This document shows positions 44,840 through 54,141 of a stretch of DNA of 64,000 nt, one piece after another (position 1 is the first letter of the stretch; each line of letters opens with the position of its first letter). The notes below the pieces were generated by a model that saw only the letters and a program-made list of their open reading frames with translations, made no database searches and had not been told where the DNA came from. A program made the translations under genes and the position numbers. This stretch comes from Nocardia colli (GTDB lineage Bacteria; Actinomycetota; Actinomycetes; Mycobacteriales; Mycobacteriaceae): NCBI RefSeq assembly GCF_008704205.1, contig NZ_VXLC01000003.1, positions 310,001-374,000 of the forward strand, given 5' to 3'.

Positions 44840-45295
44840 GTGGATCCGGTGACGATCGTGGCTACGGCGGTGGCGGTGGGTGCCGCCGCGGGGGTGACGG
44901 ATACCGCCAAGCAGTCGGTGAGCGATGCGTACGCTGCGTTGAAGCGGCTGCTCGGTAGTCGCTTTCGCGGTGTCGATGTCGGTGCGGTGGAGGATGCGCC
45001 GGAGTCGGCCGATGCACGGGAAGCGTTGGCCGATGAGCTGGCAGCGCAGGGTGCCGGCGCGGATACCGAATTGCTCGCCGCGGCAGAAGCATTGATCGGC
45101 TTGGCACGCGTGCAGGCCGCTGAGGTCGTCGCGGTGGTCGGCGTGGATCTGTCACAGTTCGAGGCGAATTCGCTGCGGATTGCCGACGTCGCGTCGTCCG
45201 GCAGCGGAGTGCGGGTGCGGGACGCGCAGCTGGCCGGGGATATCGATATCTCGAATGTACGTGCGGGGCAGGGGGAGTCACCCCACCCTCAGTAG
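44840..45295 (+). pseudogene. N-terminal part of an NLR-like STAND protein, separated by a frameshift
   Basis: A GTG start with a strong AGGAGG site opens a 151-residue frame. It starts MDPVTIVATAVAVGAAAG, continues as a helical domain (to about residue 105) and ends in a glycine/valine repeat-like stretch, SGSGVRVRDAQLAGDIDISN. The frame stops at TAG shortly after a GGGGG run near 45270. The -1 frame reads on without a break into the NB-ARC/TPR protein and continues the same style of motif (ISNVRAGQG here, FAHVQAGNI there). I infer a single original gene, broken by one base lost in the G run or read by frameshifting. An independent small partner protein is the alternative. Confidence 0.7.
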
Positions 45296-45336
45296 GCGCG
45301 GGGGCTGGTTCTGCGGCCGCGCAGACCTTCGGGCAG

Positions 45337-47868
45337 GTGTCGTTCGCGCATGTCCAAGCGGGCAACATCACGGTCGCCACCACGATCAATCAGGTCGTGC
45401 CGCCACCGGTCGGCCAGGTGGTGGTCGGGCAGATTCCGCGGCGGCCGCGCTGTTTTGTGGACCGGACGGAGCTGGCCGAGTTACGTTCCGTGCTGAACGG
45501 GGAGCCGGTGGTGGTGACCGGGATGCGCGGAGTGGGCAAGACCCAACTGGCCGCCGCGCTGGCTCGTGACGACATCGACAGCGGGACAGAGTTGGTGGGG
45601 TGGGTCGACGCGGAGACCCTGGAAACCGCCTGCGCCGGTTTGGCCGAGATCGCCGAGCGGCTGGGAGTCGCTGACCCGGAAGGGGATTCGGCGGTGTCGG
45701 CGCGGCGGCTGCGCGATTGTCTGGCCGGGCGTCGTCAGGCGGGCCTGCTGGTGTTCGACAATGTTGTCGATCCCGACGCGATCCGGCCACTGCTGCCGAT
45801 CGCCGGCGGTACGCGGGTATTGATCACCAGCACCAATCGCGACTGCGATGCTTTGGGCCGGTCCGTCGACCTCGGCAGCTACACCCGTCAGCAATCGGTG
45901 CACTACCTCACCCAGGCCACGGGGCGACCCGACGTGGCGGACGCCGGTCTGGTCGCCGCCGCCCTCGGTGATCTGCCGCTGGCTTTGTCCTGTGCGGCCG
46001 CGACGATTACCGGTCGCCGACTCGACTACGCCCGGTACCGCGACTTGCTCGGGCAGCGGACACTGCCAGAGGTGTTGGAGCGCAAGGCCGGTCACGAATA
46101 TCCGCGGTCGGTGGTGCAGGCGATCCTGCTGTCGGTCGACGCCGTCGAAGCGCGCACCGGTCGCGACGATCGCGACGACCCGGTGCTGTGGCTGCTGGCC
46201 GCGATGTCGATGCTTTCCCCGGCCGGCGTACGACGTTCGATCCTGCCCGATCTCGACGGCCGTCTCGACGAGGCGCTGGAGCGGTGCGTCACGGGATCGC
46301 TGCTGTCCTGGTCGGCGGACGGTGATGCGGTGATCATGCACCGGCTGGTGGCCCGGGTGTTCCGCGAACGCGCCCAATCCGACGGTGTGGCAGGTGATTT
46401 CGTGTTCGCCGGGCTGGCCGTGGTCGGACCGCTGCTGACCGATGGCCGCGAGGTGTGGGCACGGCGGTACGAAGGCTTCCATGTCGTCGACCAGATCCAC
46501 GCGATCTGGAACACCGGCTTGCCCGAGACGATGGACGGCGCACTGCTCGCGCAATTATTCGCGACCCGGGCGTGGGCCGTCGTCCAGTTGACCGAGGCGG
46601 CGGACTTCGCCCGCGCGTTGATCGCCGCGCACGACACGGTCATCGATTGCGGGCGGATTCTGGGTCCGGATCATCCGGACACGCTCATATCCCGTAGCAA
46701 TCTTGCTCGTGTCCATGAATCGGCCGGGCGTCTCGACAAAGCTATTCCGCTGTATGAAGCCGTCCTGGCAGATTGCGAGCGTGTCCACGGCCCGGACCAC
46801 CCCGGTACCCTGATCACCCGCCACAACCTCGCGGTCGCCTACACAACAGCGCAGCTGTTCGACAAGGCGATCCCTTTGTACCAGGCCATACTCACCGATT
46901 ACGAGCGGGTCTTGGGCCACGGCCACCCGAACATTCACCTGGCGCGCATCCATCTCGCCAATGCGTACGGGGCGGCGAACCGACCCGACGAGGCCATACC
47001 TCTTTGCGAGACCACCCTCGCCGAACACGAACAGGCCTTGGGTGCGATGCACCCCGACACGCTATCCGCGCGACACGCTCTCGCCGCCGCTTATGCGTCG
47101 GCGGGACGTTTCGATGAGGCCATACCCCTGTTCGAAACCACGCTTGCCGACAGCGAACAAGTTCTGGGCGCGGATCACCCCGACACTCTGTCCGCGAGCA
47201 GCGACCTCGCCGACGTCTATCATTCGGTTGGCCGGTTCGAGCCGGCCATCGGAATTCTCGAGCCGACGCTGACCACGTACGAGCAGGTCCTCGGTCCGGA
47301 TCACCCGCGCACCCTGATCGCCCACAACAATCTCGCCGCGGCTTACCAATCAGTGGGGCAGCTCGAAAGGGCTACGCGCATCCACGAGACCACTCTCGCC
47401 AGCCGCGAACGGGTGCTCGGTCCCGACCACCCGCACACTCTGATTTCCCGCAACAACCTGGCGGGCGCCTACGCGGTGGCCGGTGAGTTCGACCGTGCCA
47501 TACCGCTTCTGGAGTCGGCCTTCGCGGCCCGTGAACGAGTCCTGGGCCCGCGGCACCCTGCCACCTTGCTCGCGCGCAACAACCTAGCCGAGCTCTATCA
47601 ATCGGCAGGTCAGCTCGCCCGGGCAATCTCCTTTCTGGAAAACACACTCAGCGACTACACGCAGCTCTTCGGTCCCGATAACCCCCACGTTCTGATCGCC
47701 CGCAATAACCTTGCCGCCGCCTATCATTCGTCAGGCCGGTTCGATGAGGCGATAAAGCTTTTCGAGACGATGCTCGCTGCCTTCGAACGGACCCAGGGTC
47801 CGGACCATCCGATCACCGCCGCGGCACGCAGAAACCTCATCCAATTGCGCGAGTCCAAGTTCGAATGA
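45337..47868 (+). CDS. NB-ARC / tetratricopeptide NLR-like protein (main part)
   Basis: From the GTG at 45337 the protein has 843 residues, but the same frame is open upstream to at least 45241. After an N-terminal FAHVQAGNITVATTINQV strand motif comes an NTPase: P-loop TGMRGVGKT (Lys68), Walker B GLLVFDNV, VLITSTNR, and GDLPLAL. A winged-helix-like region follows. From 46660 come nine 42-residue TPR units of the kinesin-light-chain type (GPDHPxTLxxRxNLAxxY). STAND proteins of this design are signal-switch ATPases; many bacterial ones are linked to antiphage or developmental signalling. The ligand and effector output are unknown. See the separate entry for the split N-terminus. Confidence 0.88.
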   Translation: MSFAHVQAGNITVATTINQVVPPPVGQVVVGQIPRRPRCFVDRTELAELRSVLNGEPVVVTGMRGVGKTQLAAALARDDIDSGTELVGWVDAETLETACAGLAEIAERLGVADPEGDSAVSARRLRDCLAGRRQAGLLVFDNVVDPDAIRPLLPIAGGTRVLITSTNRDCDALGRSVDLGSYTRQQSVHYLTQATGRPDVADAGLVAAALGDLPLALSCAAATITGRRLDYARYRDLLGQRTLPEVLERKAGHEYPRSVVQAILLSVDAVEARTGRDDRDDPVLWLLAAMSMLSPAGVRRSILPDLDGRLDEALERCVTGSLLSWSADGDAVIMHRLVARVFRERAQSDGVAGDFVFAGLAVVGPLLTDGREVWARRYEGFHVVDQIHAIWNTGLPETMDGALLAQLFATRAWAVVQLTEAADFARALIAAHDTVIDCGRILGPDHPDTLISRSNLARVHESAGRLDKAIPLYEAVLADCERVHGPDHPGTLITRHNLAVAYTTAQLFDKAIPLYQAILTDYERVLGHGHPNIHLARIHLANAYGAANRPDEAIPLCETTLAEHEQALGAMHPDTLSARHALAAAYASAGRFDEAIPLFETTLADSEQVLGADHPDTLSASSDLADVYHSVGRFEPAIGILEPTLTTYEQVLGPDHPRTLIAHNNLAAAYQSVGQLERATRIHETTLASRERVLGPDHPHTLISRNNLAGAYAVAGEFDRAIPLLESAFAARERVLGPRHPATLLARNNLAELYQSAGQLARAISFLENTLSDYTQLFGPDNPHVLIARNNLAAAYHSSGRFDEAIKLFETMLAAFERTQGPDHPITAAARRNLIQLRESKFE
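46660..47793 (+). repeat. Nine tandem 126-base TPR-coding units
   Basis: Units begin every 126 bases with LGPDHP-type residues and encode 42-residue helical hairpins; a tenth, partial unit ends the protein. The units differ at the DNA level, so they are old duplications rather than a recent expansion. Confidence 0.9.
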
Positions 47869-48150
47869 TGTGTCGTGTACGTAGTCGAATGCGGCAGTCT
47901 GTGGATTACCGTGGGGTTTTCGGCGCGGAGGGCGCTGCCGATTCGGTCGGTTCGGAAGTCTTCAGTCATGGGCGGCAATCGCGATGTCGTGGCGGATTCT
48001 TGTCATGGTGGCGTGGGTTTTGCTCTGGTCGGGACGATGGGTCCAACGTATCGGCAGGTGCGTCTGTTGACGGCGCGCGATTTGGTGGAGTGCGTTCCGG
48101 GTTCGTGTGGGGATAGCGGATAGAGTCGCCGGGCGAAGGAGGTCGGGTCG

Positions 48151-49347
48151 ATGTATCGCGGTCGAACTGGGGTGAGCAGGCGGACGGTGCTCTGGGCAGG
48201 TGGGGTGGGGGCTGTGGTAGCCGCATTGCCGGTGTCGGCGTCTGCCGCGCCGGAGGGGCCGACGACCGTGGCGGAGTCTGCGCGGCGGGCTTGGCTTGCG
48301 GAGCAGGCGGTTGTGGCTCGGCATGTGCTGGCGGTGTGGGGTTTGCCGGGGACGTTGCTCGGGGTGATCGCGTGGCCGCCGTCGCCGTTGGAAGAGGTGT
48401 TCGAGGAGTGGGACTATTGGTTTCAGGCCCACCTTGTGGATTGCGCTATCGATGCCGCGTTGCGGGCGCCGGCGCCTGAGCGGCGGGATCGAGTTGCCGC
48501 TCTCGTCCGGGGCATTCGCACTCGCAACTTCACCGGCTGGACGAACCAGTATTACGACGATATGACCTGGCTTCTGCTGGCGCTCGAAAGAGCCGATCGC
48601 ACACTCGGCGTCAGGTTTCCCGACGGCATCGATGCCTTGCGTGCGGCATCCGCAGAGAGCTGGGAACCGGAGGTCGGTGCGGTGCGCTGGCGTGTTGGTT
48701 CCGACTACTACAACGCGTGCACGAACGCCCCGACCGGTATTGCGCTGGCCCGTTTCGGTAACCTATCCCGCGCCGGCCAGCTCGCCGATTTCGTCGATAC
48801 TCGATTGCGCGACAACAACTCCGGCTTGATCGTCGATGGCCTCCACGAACCGGGCGTTCGGCTCGAGACCGCTGTCTACAGCTACAACCAGGGCACCGCA
48901 ATCGGCCTGGAGGCCGAATTGTCGGCGCGCACAGGCACTCCCGAATACCGCCGCCGAGCAACCGCGTTGATCGTGGCGACCAGCAAAGGTATGACCGACA
49001 ACGGCGTCATCAACGGCGCGGGCGGTGGCGACGGCGGCCTGTTCATGGGCATCCTCGCTCGCTACCTCGCTCTGGCCGCAATCACCTTGCGCGACACCAC
49101 CGCTGCTCAGATCGTCCACACCTCTGCCCAAGCCGCGTGGGCAAACCGCACCGACGTCAACGGCTTACCCCTGTTCGGTGCCGACTGGTCGACCCCGGCC
49201 ACCGTCCCTGACCAACCCGAAGACCGAATACGACTGTCCAACGGCCGAATAGCCGCTTCCGCAACCCCGAACCGAGACCTCTCCGTGCAACTCAGCGGCT
49301 GGATGCTCCTCGAAGCCGACCACCAGCTCACCATCGCCGGCCTCTAG
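48151..49347 (+). CDS. GH76 family alpha-1,6-mannanase-like protein, Tat-secreted
   Basis: The 398-residue protein has a twin-arginine signal (SRRTVLWAGG, cleavage near ASA-A at about 33). The (alpha/alpha)6 barrel of GH76 follows, with the catalytic Asp pair in NQYYDDMTW (Asp136, Asp137) and YSYNQGTAIGL. GH76 enzymes cut alpha-1,6-mannan; in Nocardia and relatives this is the backbone of lipomannan/LAM or of external fungal mannan. AAGGAGG lies eight bases before the ATG. The last 20 bases overlap the convergent gene. Confidence 0.88.
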   Translation: MYRGRTGVSRRTVLWAGGVGAVVAALPVSASAAPEGPTTVAESARRAWLAEQAVVARHVLAVWGLPGTLLGVIAWPPSPLEEVFEEWDYWFQAHLVDCAIDAALRAPAPERRDRVAALVRGIRTRNFTGWTNQYYDDMTWLLLALERADRTLGVRFPDGIDALRAASAESWEPEVGAVRWRVGSDYYNACTNAPTGIALARFGNLSRAGQLADFVDTRLRDNNSGLIVDGLHEPGVRLETAVYSYNQGTAIGLEAELSARTGTPEYRRRATALIVATSKGMTDNGVINGAGGGDGGLFMGILARYLALAAITLRDTTAAQIVHTSAQAAWANRTDVNGLPLFGADWSTPATVPDQPEDRIRLSNGRIAASATPNRDLSVQLSGWMLLEADHQLTIAGL

Positions 49348-49927
49348 CGGCGAGACTCCGGGCGGGCAGCAGCAGGCGATCCAGGAGGAACACCGCGGCG
49401 GCCATCAGCAGGGCAGCGTCGAGGTAGTGGCAAGCCATGGCGCCGAGATAGGTCGGCCCACCCCAGGCGTTGGCGGTGAAGTTGGGATCGAGGCCGCCGA
49501 GGACTTGCATGCCGATTCGGAACGGGCTGTAGATCAGCAGAGCGATCGGCAGGAAGCCGAGGATCAGGCGCAGCAGGGCGGTCGGATGGTTCAGGATCGA
49601 CCGGAGGGTGCGGGTGAGGCGTTGCGCCGCGGTGGTACTGAGCGGCGAGCGCAGCATGGCGATGAATGCCGGTGTGCCGCGTCTGCGTAGCACGACGACG
49701 GTGAAAGCGATGGTCGCGGCCAGCAGGAATGCATGTATTCCCCACGCCCCCGTGCCGCTCACCTGGGTTTCATGTTCCGGGGAGCGGTTGAGGTAGATCA
49801 GACCACCGGCCGCGATACCTGCCGTCAGGGAGACCGCAGCGATGACGAGCAGTGGTCGCGATAGCTGGGACCGGATGTGGTCGGCGGCGAGGTTGCGTGC
49901 TCGAGATCCCGTGTCGTAGGCGTTCAT
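49328..49927 (-). CDS. Hypothetical membrane protein, possibly DUF418-like
   Basis: The 199-residue protein has four hydrophobic segments (about 25-45, 65-85, 115-135, 165-190). The layout recalls DUF418 membrane proteins, but the match is weak. Start CAT-complement ATG at 49927. It overlaps the convergent GH76 gene by 20 bases and is divergent from the following two-component system. No function can be assigned. Confidence 0.6.
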   Translation of the reverse strand: MNAYDTGSRARNLAADHIRSQLSRPLLVIAAVSLTAGIAAGGLIYLNRSPEHETQVSGTGAWGIHAFLLAATIAFTVVVLRRRGTPAFIAMLRSPLSTTAAQRLTRTLRSILNHPTALLRLILGFLPIALLIYSPFRIGMQVLGGLDPNFTANAWGGPTYLGAMACHYLDAALLMAAAVFLLDRLLLPARSLAARGRRW

Positions 49928-50059
49928 ATCTCAAGCCTCGCCCGCTGACCTGGGCGTTGTCGTCATCCTCGGGCCGCGAGCTGCGCGCCCGCTCCGGGTG
50001 GACCCGACGGGGAGTATCCGACTTGCGGATGATTCGCGGCCTCGACCTCGGGGCGATGC

Positions 50060-51331
50060 ATGCGCGCTATCGGGCCGATTACCGTCTGCGTTATGGCGAT
50101 TACTACCTTGCCGCCGGAGCACACCGCGCGACCATGGCATCAACGACTGCCGGTGTTCCAGCACCGGCCGGGCGATGCCGGGCCGGACGCGATCGATATC
50201 GCGATCGCGGTCGGCTGCTTCGCGGTGTTCACGCTGCCGCTGCTGGTGGGGGCGGTCAGCGGGATCGGCTCGTTGCCCGCGATCGCGATATTAGGTGCGG
50301 CGGCGGTGGTTCCGCTGATCTTCCGGCGGCGGTGGCCGCTGGCGGTGCTCGTCGCGGTGGCCGCGGTGCTCTGCCTGGCCGCGGTGCTCGGCATTCGATT
50401 CACCCCGTGGGTGAGCAACACCGGTCCCGCGTTCGGCATCGCCGTGCTCACGCTGGCGGATCGGCGACCGCGGCGTGAGTCGCTGGTCGCGACCGGTGTG
50501 GCGCTGGTCGCGCTGTACATCACCGGGTGGGTCGCGACGGACCTGCATCTCGATCAGGAACAGGACTTCGTGCAGCTGCTGATCGCCATTCCGGCCTGGC
50601 TGATCGGCGACATGCTGCGCGCTCGGCGCGACTATCGGAACAGTCTTGCCGTGCAGCAACGGCATTGGGCCGCGGAAGAGGAACGCCGGATTCGCGCCGA
50701 GGAACGGTTGCGGGTGTCGCGCGACGTGCACGACTTGATCTCGCACACGCTGAGCATGGTCGCGGTCCGTTCGGGAGTGGCACGACTGCTGCTCGACGAG
50801 CAGCCGGGGGAGGCCCGCCAGGCGCTGGGCGCGATCGAGACGGCCAGCCGGTCGGCGCTGAACGAACTGCGGCGCGTGCTGGCGCAGACCCGCGAACCCG
50901 GGCAGCGACTCGACCCGGGCGAACCGGGGCTTGCCGAGATTTCCGGCCTGGTCGACGGCCTGCGGCACGACGGCCTGGCCGTGGAATATCACGTCACCGG
51001 CGAACCGGTCGACTATCCCGCGCTGTTGCAGACCACGGTCTATCGCATCGTGCAGGAGGCGCTCACCAACGTGGTCAAGCACGCGCACACCGACCGCGCG
51101 CGGATCGAGATCCGGCATGCGCCGCACGAGCTGACGGTGTCCGTCGAGGATGATGGTCCGGTGGCCGAGGCCGCCGATCGGCCGGACGGCAGCGGCTCCG
51201 GCCTCGGCCTGATCGGGATGCGTGAGCGAGTGTCGTTGTTCGGCGGACGATTCGAGGCCGGCTCGCGCCCCGAGGGCGGCTTCGCCGTCGCCGCGTACTT
51301 CCCGATCGACGAGGATGCCGATGTTTCCTGA
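50060..51331 (+). CDS. NarL-family (DesK-type) sensor histidine kinase
   Basis: The 423-residue protein has four to six membrane helices (about residues 45-180) and a HisKA_3 domain with phospho-acceptor His224 in DVHDLISHTLSMV. A HATPase region shows the N box EALTNVVKHAH and SGSGLGLIGMRERV. An ATG at 50093 is an alternative start; neither has a strong ribosome site. The response regulator gene begins inside its last codons. The signal is unknown. Confidence 0.9.
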   Translation: MRAIGPITVCVMAITTLPPEHTARPWHQRLPVFQHRPGDAGPDAIDIAIAVGCFAVFTLPLLVGAVSGIGSLPAIAILGAAAVVPLIFRRRWPLAVLVAVAAVLCLAAVLGIRFTPWVSNTGPAFGIAVLTLADRRPRRESLVATGVALVALYITGWVATDLHLDQEQDFVQLLIAIPAWLIGDMLRARRDYRNSLAVQQRHWAAEEERRIRAEERLRVSRDVHDLISHTLSMVAVRSGVARLLLDEQPGEARQALGAIETASRSALNELRRVLAQTREPGQRLDPGEPGLAEISGLVDGLRHDGLAVEYHVTGEPVDYPALLQTTVYRIVQEALTNVVKHAHTDRARIEIRHAPHELTVSVEDDGPVAEAADRPDGSGSGLGLIGMRERVSLFGGRFEAGSRPEGGFAVAAYFPIDEDADVS

Positions 51332-52022
51332 AACTGTTGCTACAACAAGCGAATCGGATCCGATCCGGGTGCTGATCGCCGATGACGAAGCGTTGGTCCG
51401 CGCCGGGTTCCGTGTCCTCGTCGACTCCGCGCCGGATCTCACCGTCCTCGGCGAGGCCGGCAATGGCGGCGAAGCGGTGCGGCTCACTCGGCAACTGCGA
51501 CCCGACGTGGTGCTGATGGACATCCGGATGCCGATCATGGACGGCCTCGAAGCGATGCGGCACATCGCGGCCGGCGGCGCGGACGGCCCACATGTGTTGA
51601 TAGTGACCACGTTCGACCAGGACGAGCACGTCTTCCAGGCGCTGCGCAGCGGCGCGAGCGGCTTCATCCTCAAGGACTCGCCGCCGGAGGAACTGCTGCA
51701 CGCGATCCGCGTCGTCGCCAAGGGCGACGCACTCCTGACGCCGAGCATCACCCGCCGCATGATCAGCGCGTTCGCCCGCCAGCCCGCGGCGCCTGCCTCA
51801 CCGCCGGGTGCGCTGTCCGCGCTCACCGACCGCGAGCGGGAAGTCTTCGAACACATCGCGACCGGGCGCTCCAACGCCGAAATCGCCGACACGCTCTTCG
51901 TGAGTGTCGCGACGGTCAAGACCCACGTCGGCCGCCTGCTCACCAAACTCGACGTCCGCGATCGCGCCCAATTGGTCGTTCTCGCTTACGAAACCGGCAT
52001 CGTGGTGCCGGGCAGCAACTGA
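51321..52022 (+). CDS. NarL/LuxR-type response regulator
   Basis: The 233-residue protein has a receiver domain with ADDE, phospho-acceptor Asp67 in LMDIRMP, VTTFDQD and Lys in FILKDS, and a LuxR helix-turn-helix (LTDREREVFEHIATGRSNAE onward). The ATG overlaps the kinase 3' end and has GAGGA six bases upstream. It is the partner of the kinase at 50060. Confidence 0.93.
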   Translation: MFPETVATTSESDPIRVLIADDEALVRAGFRVLVDSAPDLTVLGEAGNGGEAVRLTRQLRPDVVLMDIRMPIMDGLEAMRHIAAGGADGPHVLIVTTFDQDEHVFQALRSGASGFILKDSPPEELLHAIRVVAKGDALLTPSITRRMISAFARQPAAPASPPGALSALTDREREVFEHIATGRSNAEIADTLFVSVATVKTHVGRLLTKLDVRDRAQLVVLAYETGIVVPGSN

Positions 52023-52673
52023 TCAGTCCGGCTTCGGCGGTGTCTCGACGGCGATTTCGTCGCCGAGTTCGAAACCGTTGGACAGGCGCAACCGGTCGCC
52101 ACTCCAAAACCGGCCCGGGTCATACCAATTGGGGCTGCGGTCCGACGGCAGCAGCCCCATCGACTGGTAGGTCGCGGCCACGATCTCCGCGCAATACGCC
52201 TTCTCCAACTCCCGGGCCGACGGCTGACGCGACTTGCGCGGCAGGCTCACCCGCCCGCGCAGCCAGCGTCCGGCCAGACCGGCGGTGGACGGGAACGGGG
52301 TTCCGTCGAGCCGTGCGATGGTGCGCAACAGGCTGTCTTCCATCTCCCGGGTGGCCGGACGATTCAACTGCCGAAACCAGGCCTGCTGACCGTAGCGATG
52401 CGCCCACACCAGCACGGCGTCGCGCAGACTGTGCAGCTGGACGCCGCGGTGTGTGGTGCCCGACCACATGTCGACCAGCGAGTGGCCGAGCTCGGCATGC
52501 CAGATCAGCGCGGGCATATCGTCGATCACCACCGACATGCCGACATGATTCACCGGACTGTTCGTGGTCAGCCGAATCGCCCGGTCAGCCGCCGAATGGC
52601 CGCGGAACAGCCAGATGTCGCCCGTTCTCGTCAGCTCGAGCGCTCGGTCGAGATTGATGCTCGTCCCCGTCAT
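52023..52673 (-). CDS. YiiX-like permuted papain-fold (NlpC/P60 superfamily) hydrolase
   Basis: The 216-residue protein has the order His-then-Cys of permuted papain-like enzymes: GDIWLFRGHS near residue 18, His in SPVNHVGMSV near residue 42, and the nucleophile Cys in EKAYCAEIVAATYQ near residue 164. This is the YiiX/YebB-type cell-wall or lipid hydrolase layout. It has no signal peptide, so the site of action is uncertain. It is convergent with the two-component system and abuts its stop. Confidence 0.65.
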   Translation of the reverse strand: MTGTSINLDRALELTRTGDIWLFRGHSAADRAIRLTTNSPVNHVGMSVVIDDMPALIWHAELGHSLVDMWSGTTHRGVQLHSLRDAVLVWAHRYGQQAWFRQLNRPATREMEDSLLRTIARLDGTPFPSTAGLAGRWLRGRVSLPRKSRQPSARELEKAYCAEIVAATYQSMGLLPSDRSPNWYDPGRFWSGDRLRLSNGFELGDEIAVETPPKPD

Positions 52674-52691
52674 GGCCGTAGCCTATGCGGT

Positions 52692-52937
52692 ATGAGGTGG
52701 TGGAAGGCAGTGGGATTGGCGGGTGCGGCCGGTGTGGTCGCCACCGGCGTGGTGGTCGTGCGGGCCGAGCGTCGTCGTCGCGCGTACACCCCGGATCAGG
52801 TTCGCGAACAACTACACGTGCGCTTCGCCCAGGCCACGTCGGCGGAGCAGGCGGTCGAAACCGCTGCTCCGGCAGCACAAGAGGCGCGCGGGATCCGGGC
52901 GCTGCTGCGGCGGTTGTTCCGGCGGTCGCAACGCTGA
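52692..52937 (+). CDS. Small hypothetical membrane-anchored protein
   Basis: The 81-residue protein starts MRWWKAVGLAGAAGVVATG, a single membrane anchor, followed by a basic stretch (RAERRRRAYTPDQVREQLHVRF) and ends RRLFRRSQR. Small proteins of this build are common in actinomycetes; function unknown. It is divergent from the YiiX-like gene, with 18 bases between starts. No clear ribosome site. Confidence 0.65.
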   Translation: MRWWKAVGLAGAAGVVATGVVVVRAERRRRAYTPDQVREQLHVRFAQATSAEQAVETAAPAAQEARGIRALLRRLFRRSQR

Positions 52938-53026
52938 ACCGGCGCATTCGGCTGCGCGCGGGCGGTATCCGGTGATCTGATCGATCCACCCGGCGCCGCC
53001 GAGCCGGGGCTCCGAAAGGCAGTGAC

Positions 53027-54040
53027 ATGCGCGCAGCGGTCTTGGAGACGGTCGGGAAGATCGCGATCGTGGAACGGGCCATCCCCGAACCGGGTCCGGC
53101 CGAGGTGCTGATCAAGGTCGGTGCGGTCGGGGTGTGCGGGTCGGACGTGCACTACTACGAGCACGGCCGGATCGGCGGGCACGTGGTCGAACAGCCGTTG
53201 GTGCTCGGTCATGAAGCGTCCGGCGTGGTGCTCGGGCTCGGTGCGAACGCGCGTCGGCATGCTGTCGGGCAACGGGTTTCGCTCGAGCCGGGCGTGCCGG
53301 ACCTCACCTGCGTGCAGTGCCGGGCCGGGCGCTACAACCTGTGCCCGGGCATCCGGTTCTTCGGCACGCCGCCGATCGATGGCGCGTTCTGCGAATACGT
53401 CGTGCTGCACGAGGAATTCGCGCACGCGGTGCCGGATTCGCTGACCGACGAGGCGGCCGCGCTGCTCGAGCCGCTGTCGGTCGGGGTGTGGGCGTGCCGG
53501 AAAGCGCGCGTGAGCGCGGGTGATCGCGTGCTGGTGAACGGCGCGGGACCGATCGGACTCGTTTGCGCGCAAACGGCATTGGCCTTCGGGGCGGCCGAAG
53601 TGGTGATCACCGACGTGAATCTGCGACGGCTGACGCTGGCCACCGAACTGGGTTGTACGCGCGCCGTGGATGTCGGCGTCACCGAGCTCGGCGACACCGG
53701 CTTCGAACCGAACGTCCTGCTGGAATGCTCCGGCCATCCGGTGGCGATCGGCGCCGCGGTGCGGACCGTGGCCAGGGCCGGACGGGTGGTGCTCATCGGC
53801 ATGGGCGGCGACGATGTGCCGCTGCCGTTGCCCTACCTGCAAGAACATGAGCTGGAGCTGACCGGGACTTTCCGCTACGCCAACACGTGGCCGACGGCGA
53901 TCGCGCTGGCGGCCGGCGGACACGTCGACCTCGATAGACTGGTCACCGGCAGATTCGGCCTCGAACAGGTAGCGGACGCGTTGACCAGCGGACGCGTCGA
54001 CCCCGGCTCGATCAAGCCGATCGTGCTACCCGGCAGCTGA
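53027..54040 (+). CDS. Zinc-dependent medium-chain alcohol dehydrogenase (sorbitol/xylitol dehydrogenase-like)
   Basis: The 337-residue protein has the catalytic zinc residues in VGVCGSDVHYYEHG (Cys near 37) and LGHEASG (His-Glu). Structural-zinc cysteines occur in LTCVQCRAGRYNLCP, and the NAD-binding loop is VNGAGPIGLVCAQ near residue 171. GSDVHYYEHGRIG is typical of the polyol dehydrogenase branch. Expected reaction: oxidation of a sugar alcohol to a ketose with NAD. No other polyol genes are adjacent. The start is supported by CGAAAGGCAG upstream. Confidence 0.88.
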   Translation: MRAAVLETVGKIAIVERAIPEPGPAEVLIKVGAVGVCGSDVHYYEHGRIGGHVVEQPLVLGHEASGVVLGLGANARRHAVGQRVSLEPGVPDLTCVQCRAGRYNLCPGIRFFGTPPIDGAFCEYVVLHEEFAHAVPDSLTDEAAALLEPLSVGVWACRKARVSAGDRVLVNGAGPIGLVCAQTALAFGAAEVVITDVNLRRLTLATELGCTRAVDVGVTELGDTGFEPNVLLECSGHPVAIGAAVRTVARAGRVVLIGMGGDDVPLPLPYLQEHELELTGTFRYANTWPTAIALAAGGHVDLDRLVTGRFGLEQVADALTSGRVDPGSIKPIVLPGS

Positions 54041-54141
54041 TCGCGAACCCAGCCGAAATTGCCAGGGCTGCAACCTTTCACGACACGTAACGTTGCACGG
54101 CACGCCAGATCTGCACGTCGAATCGGAAGGAGCACAGAAGG

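Noticed and set aside
47869..48150. Short frames between the NLR-like gene and the GH76 gene
   Set aside because: Several overlapping frames on both strands, none with a ribosome site or protein-like composition.
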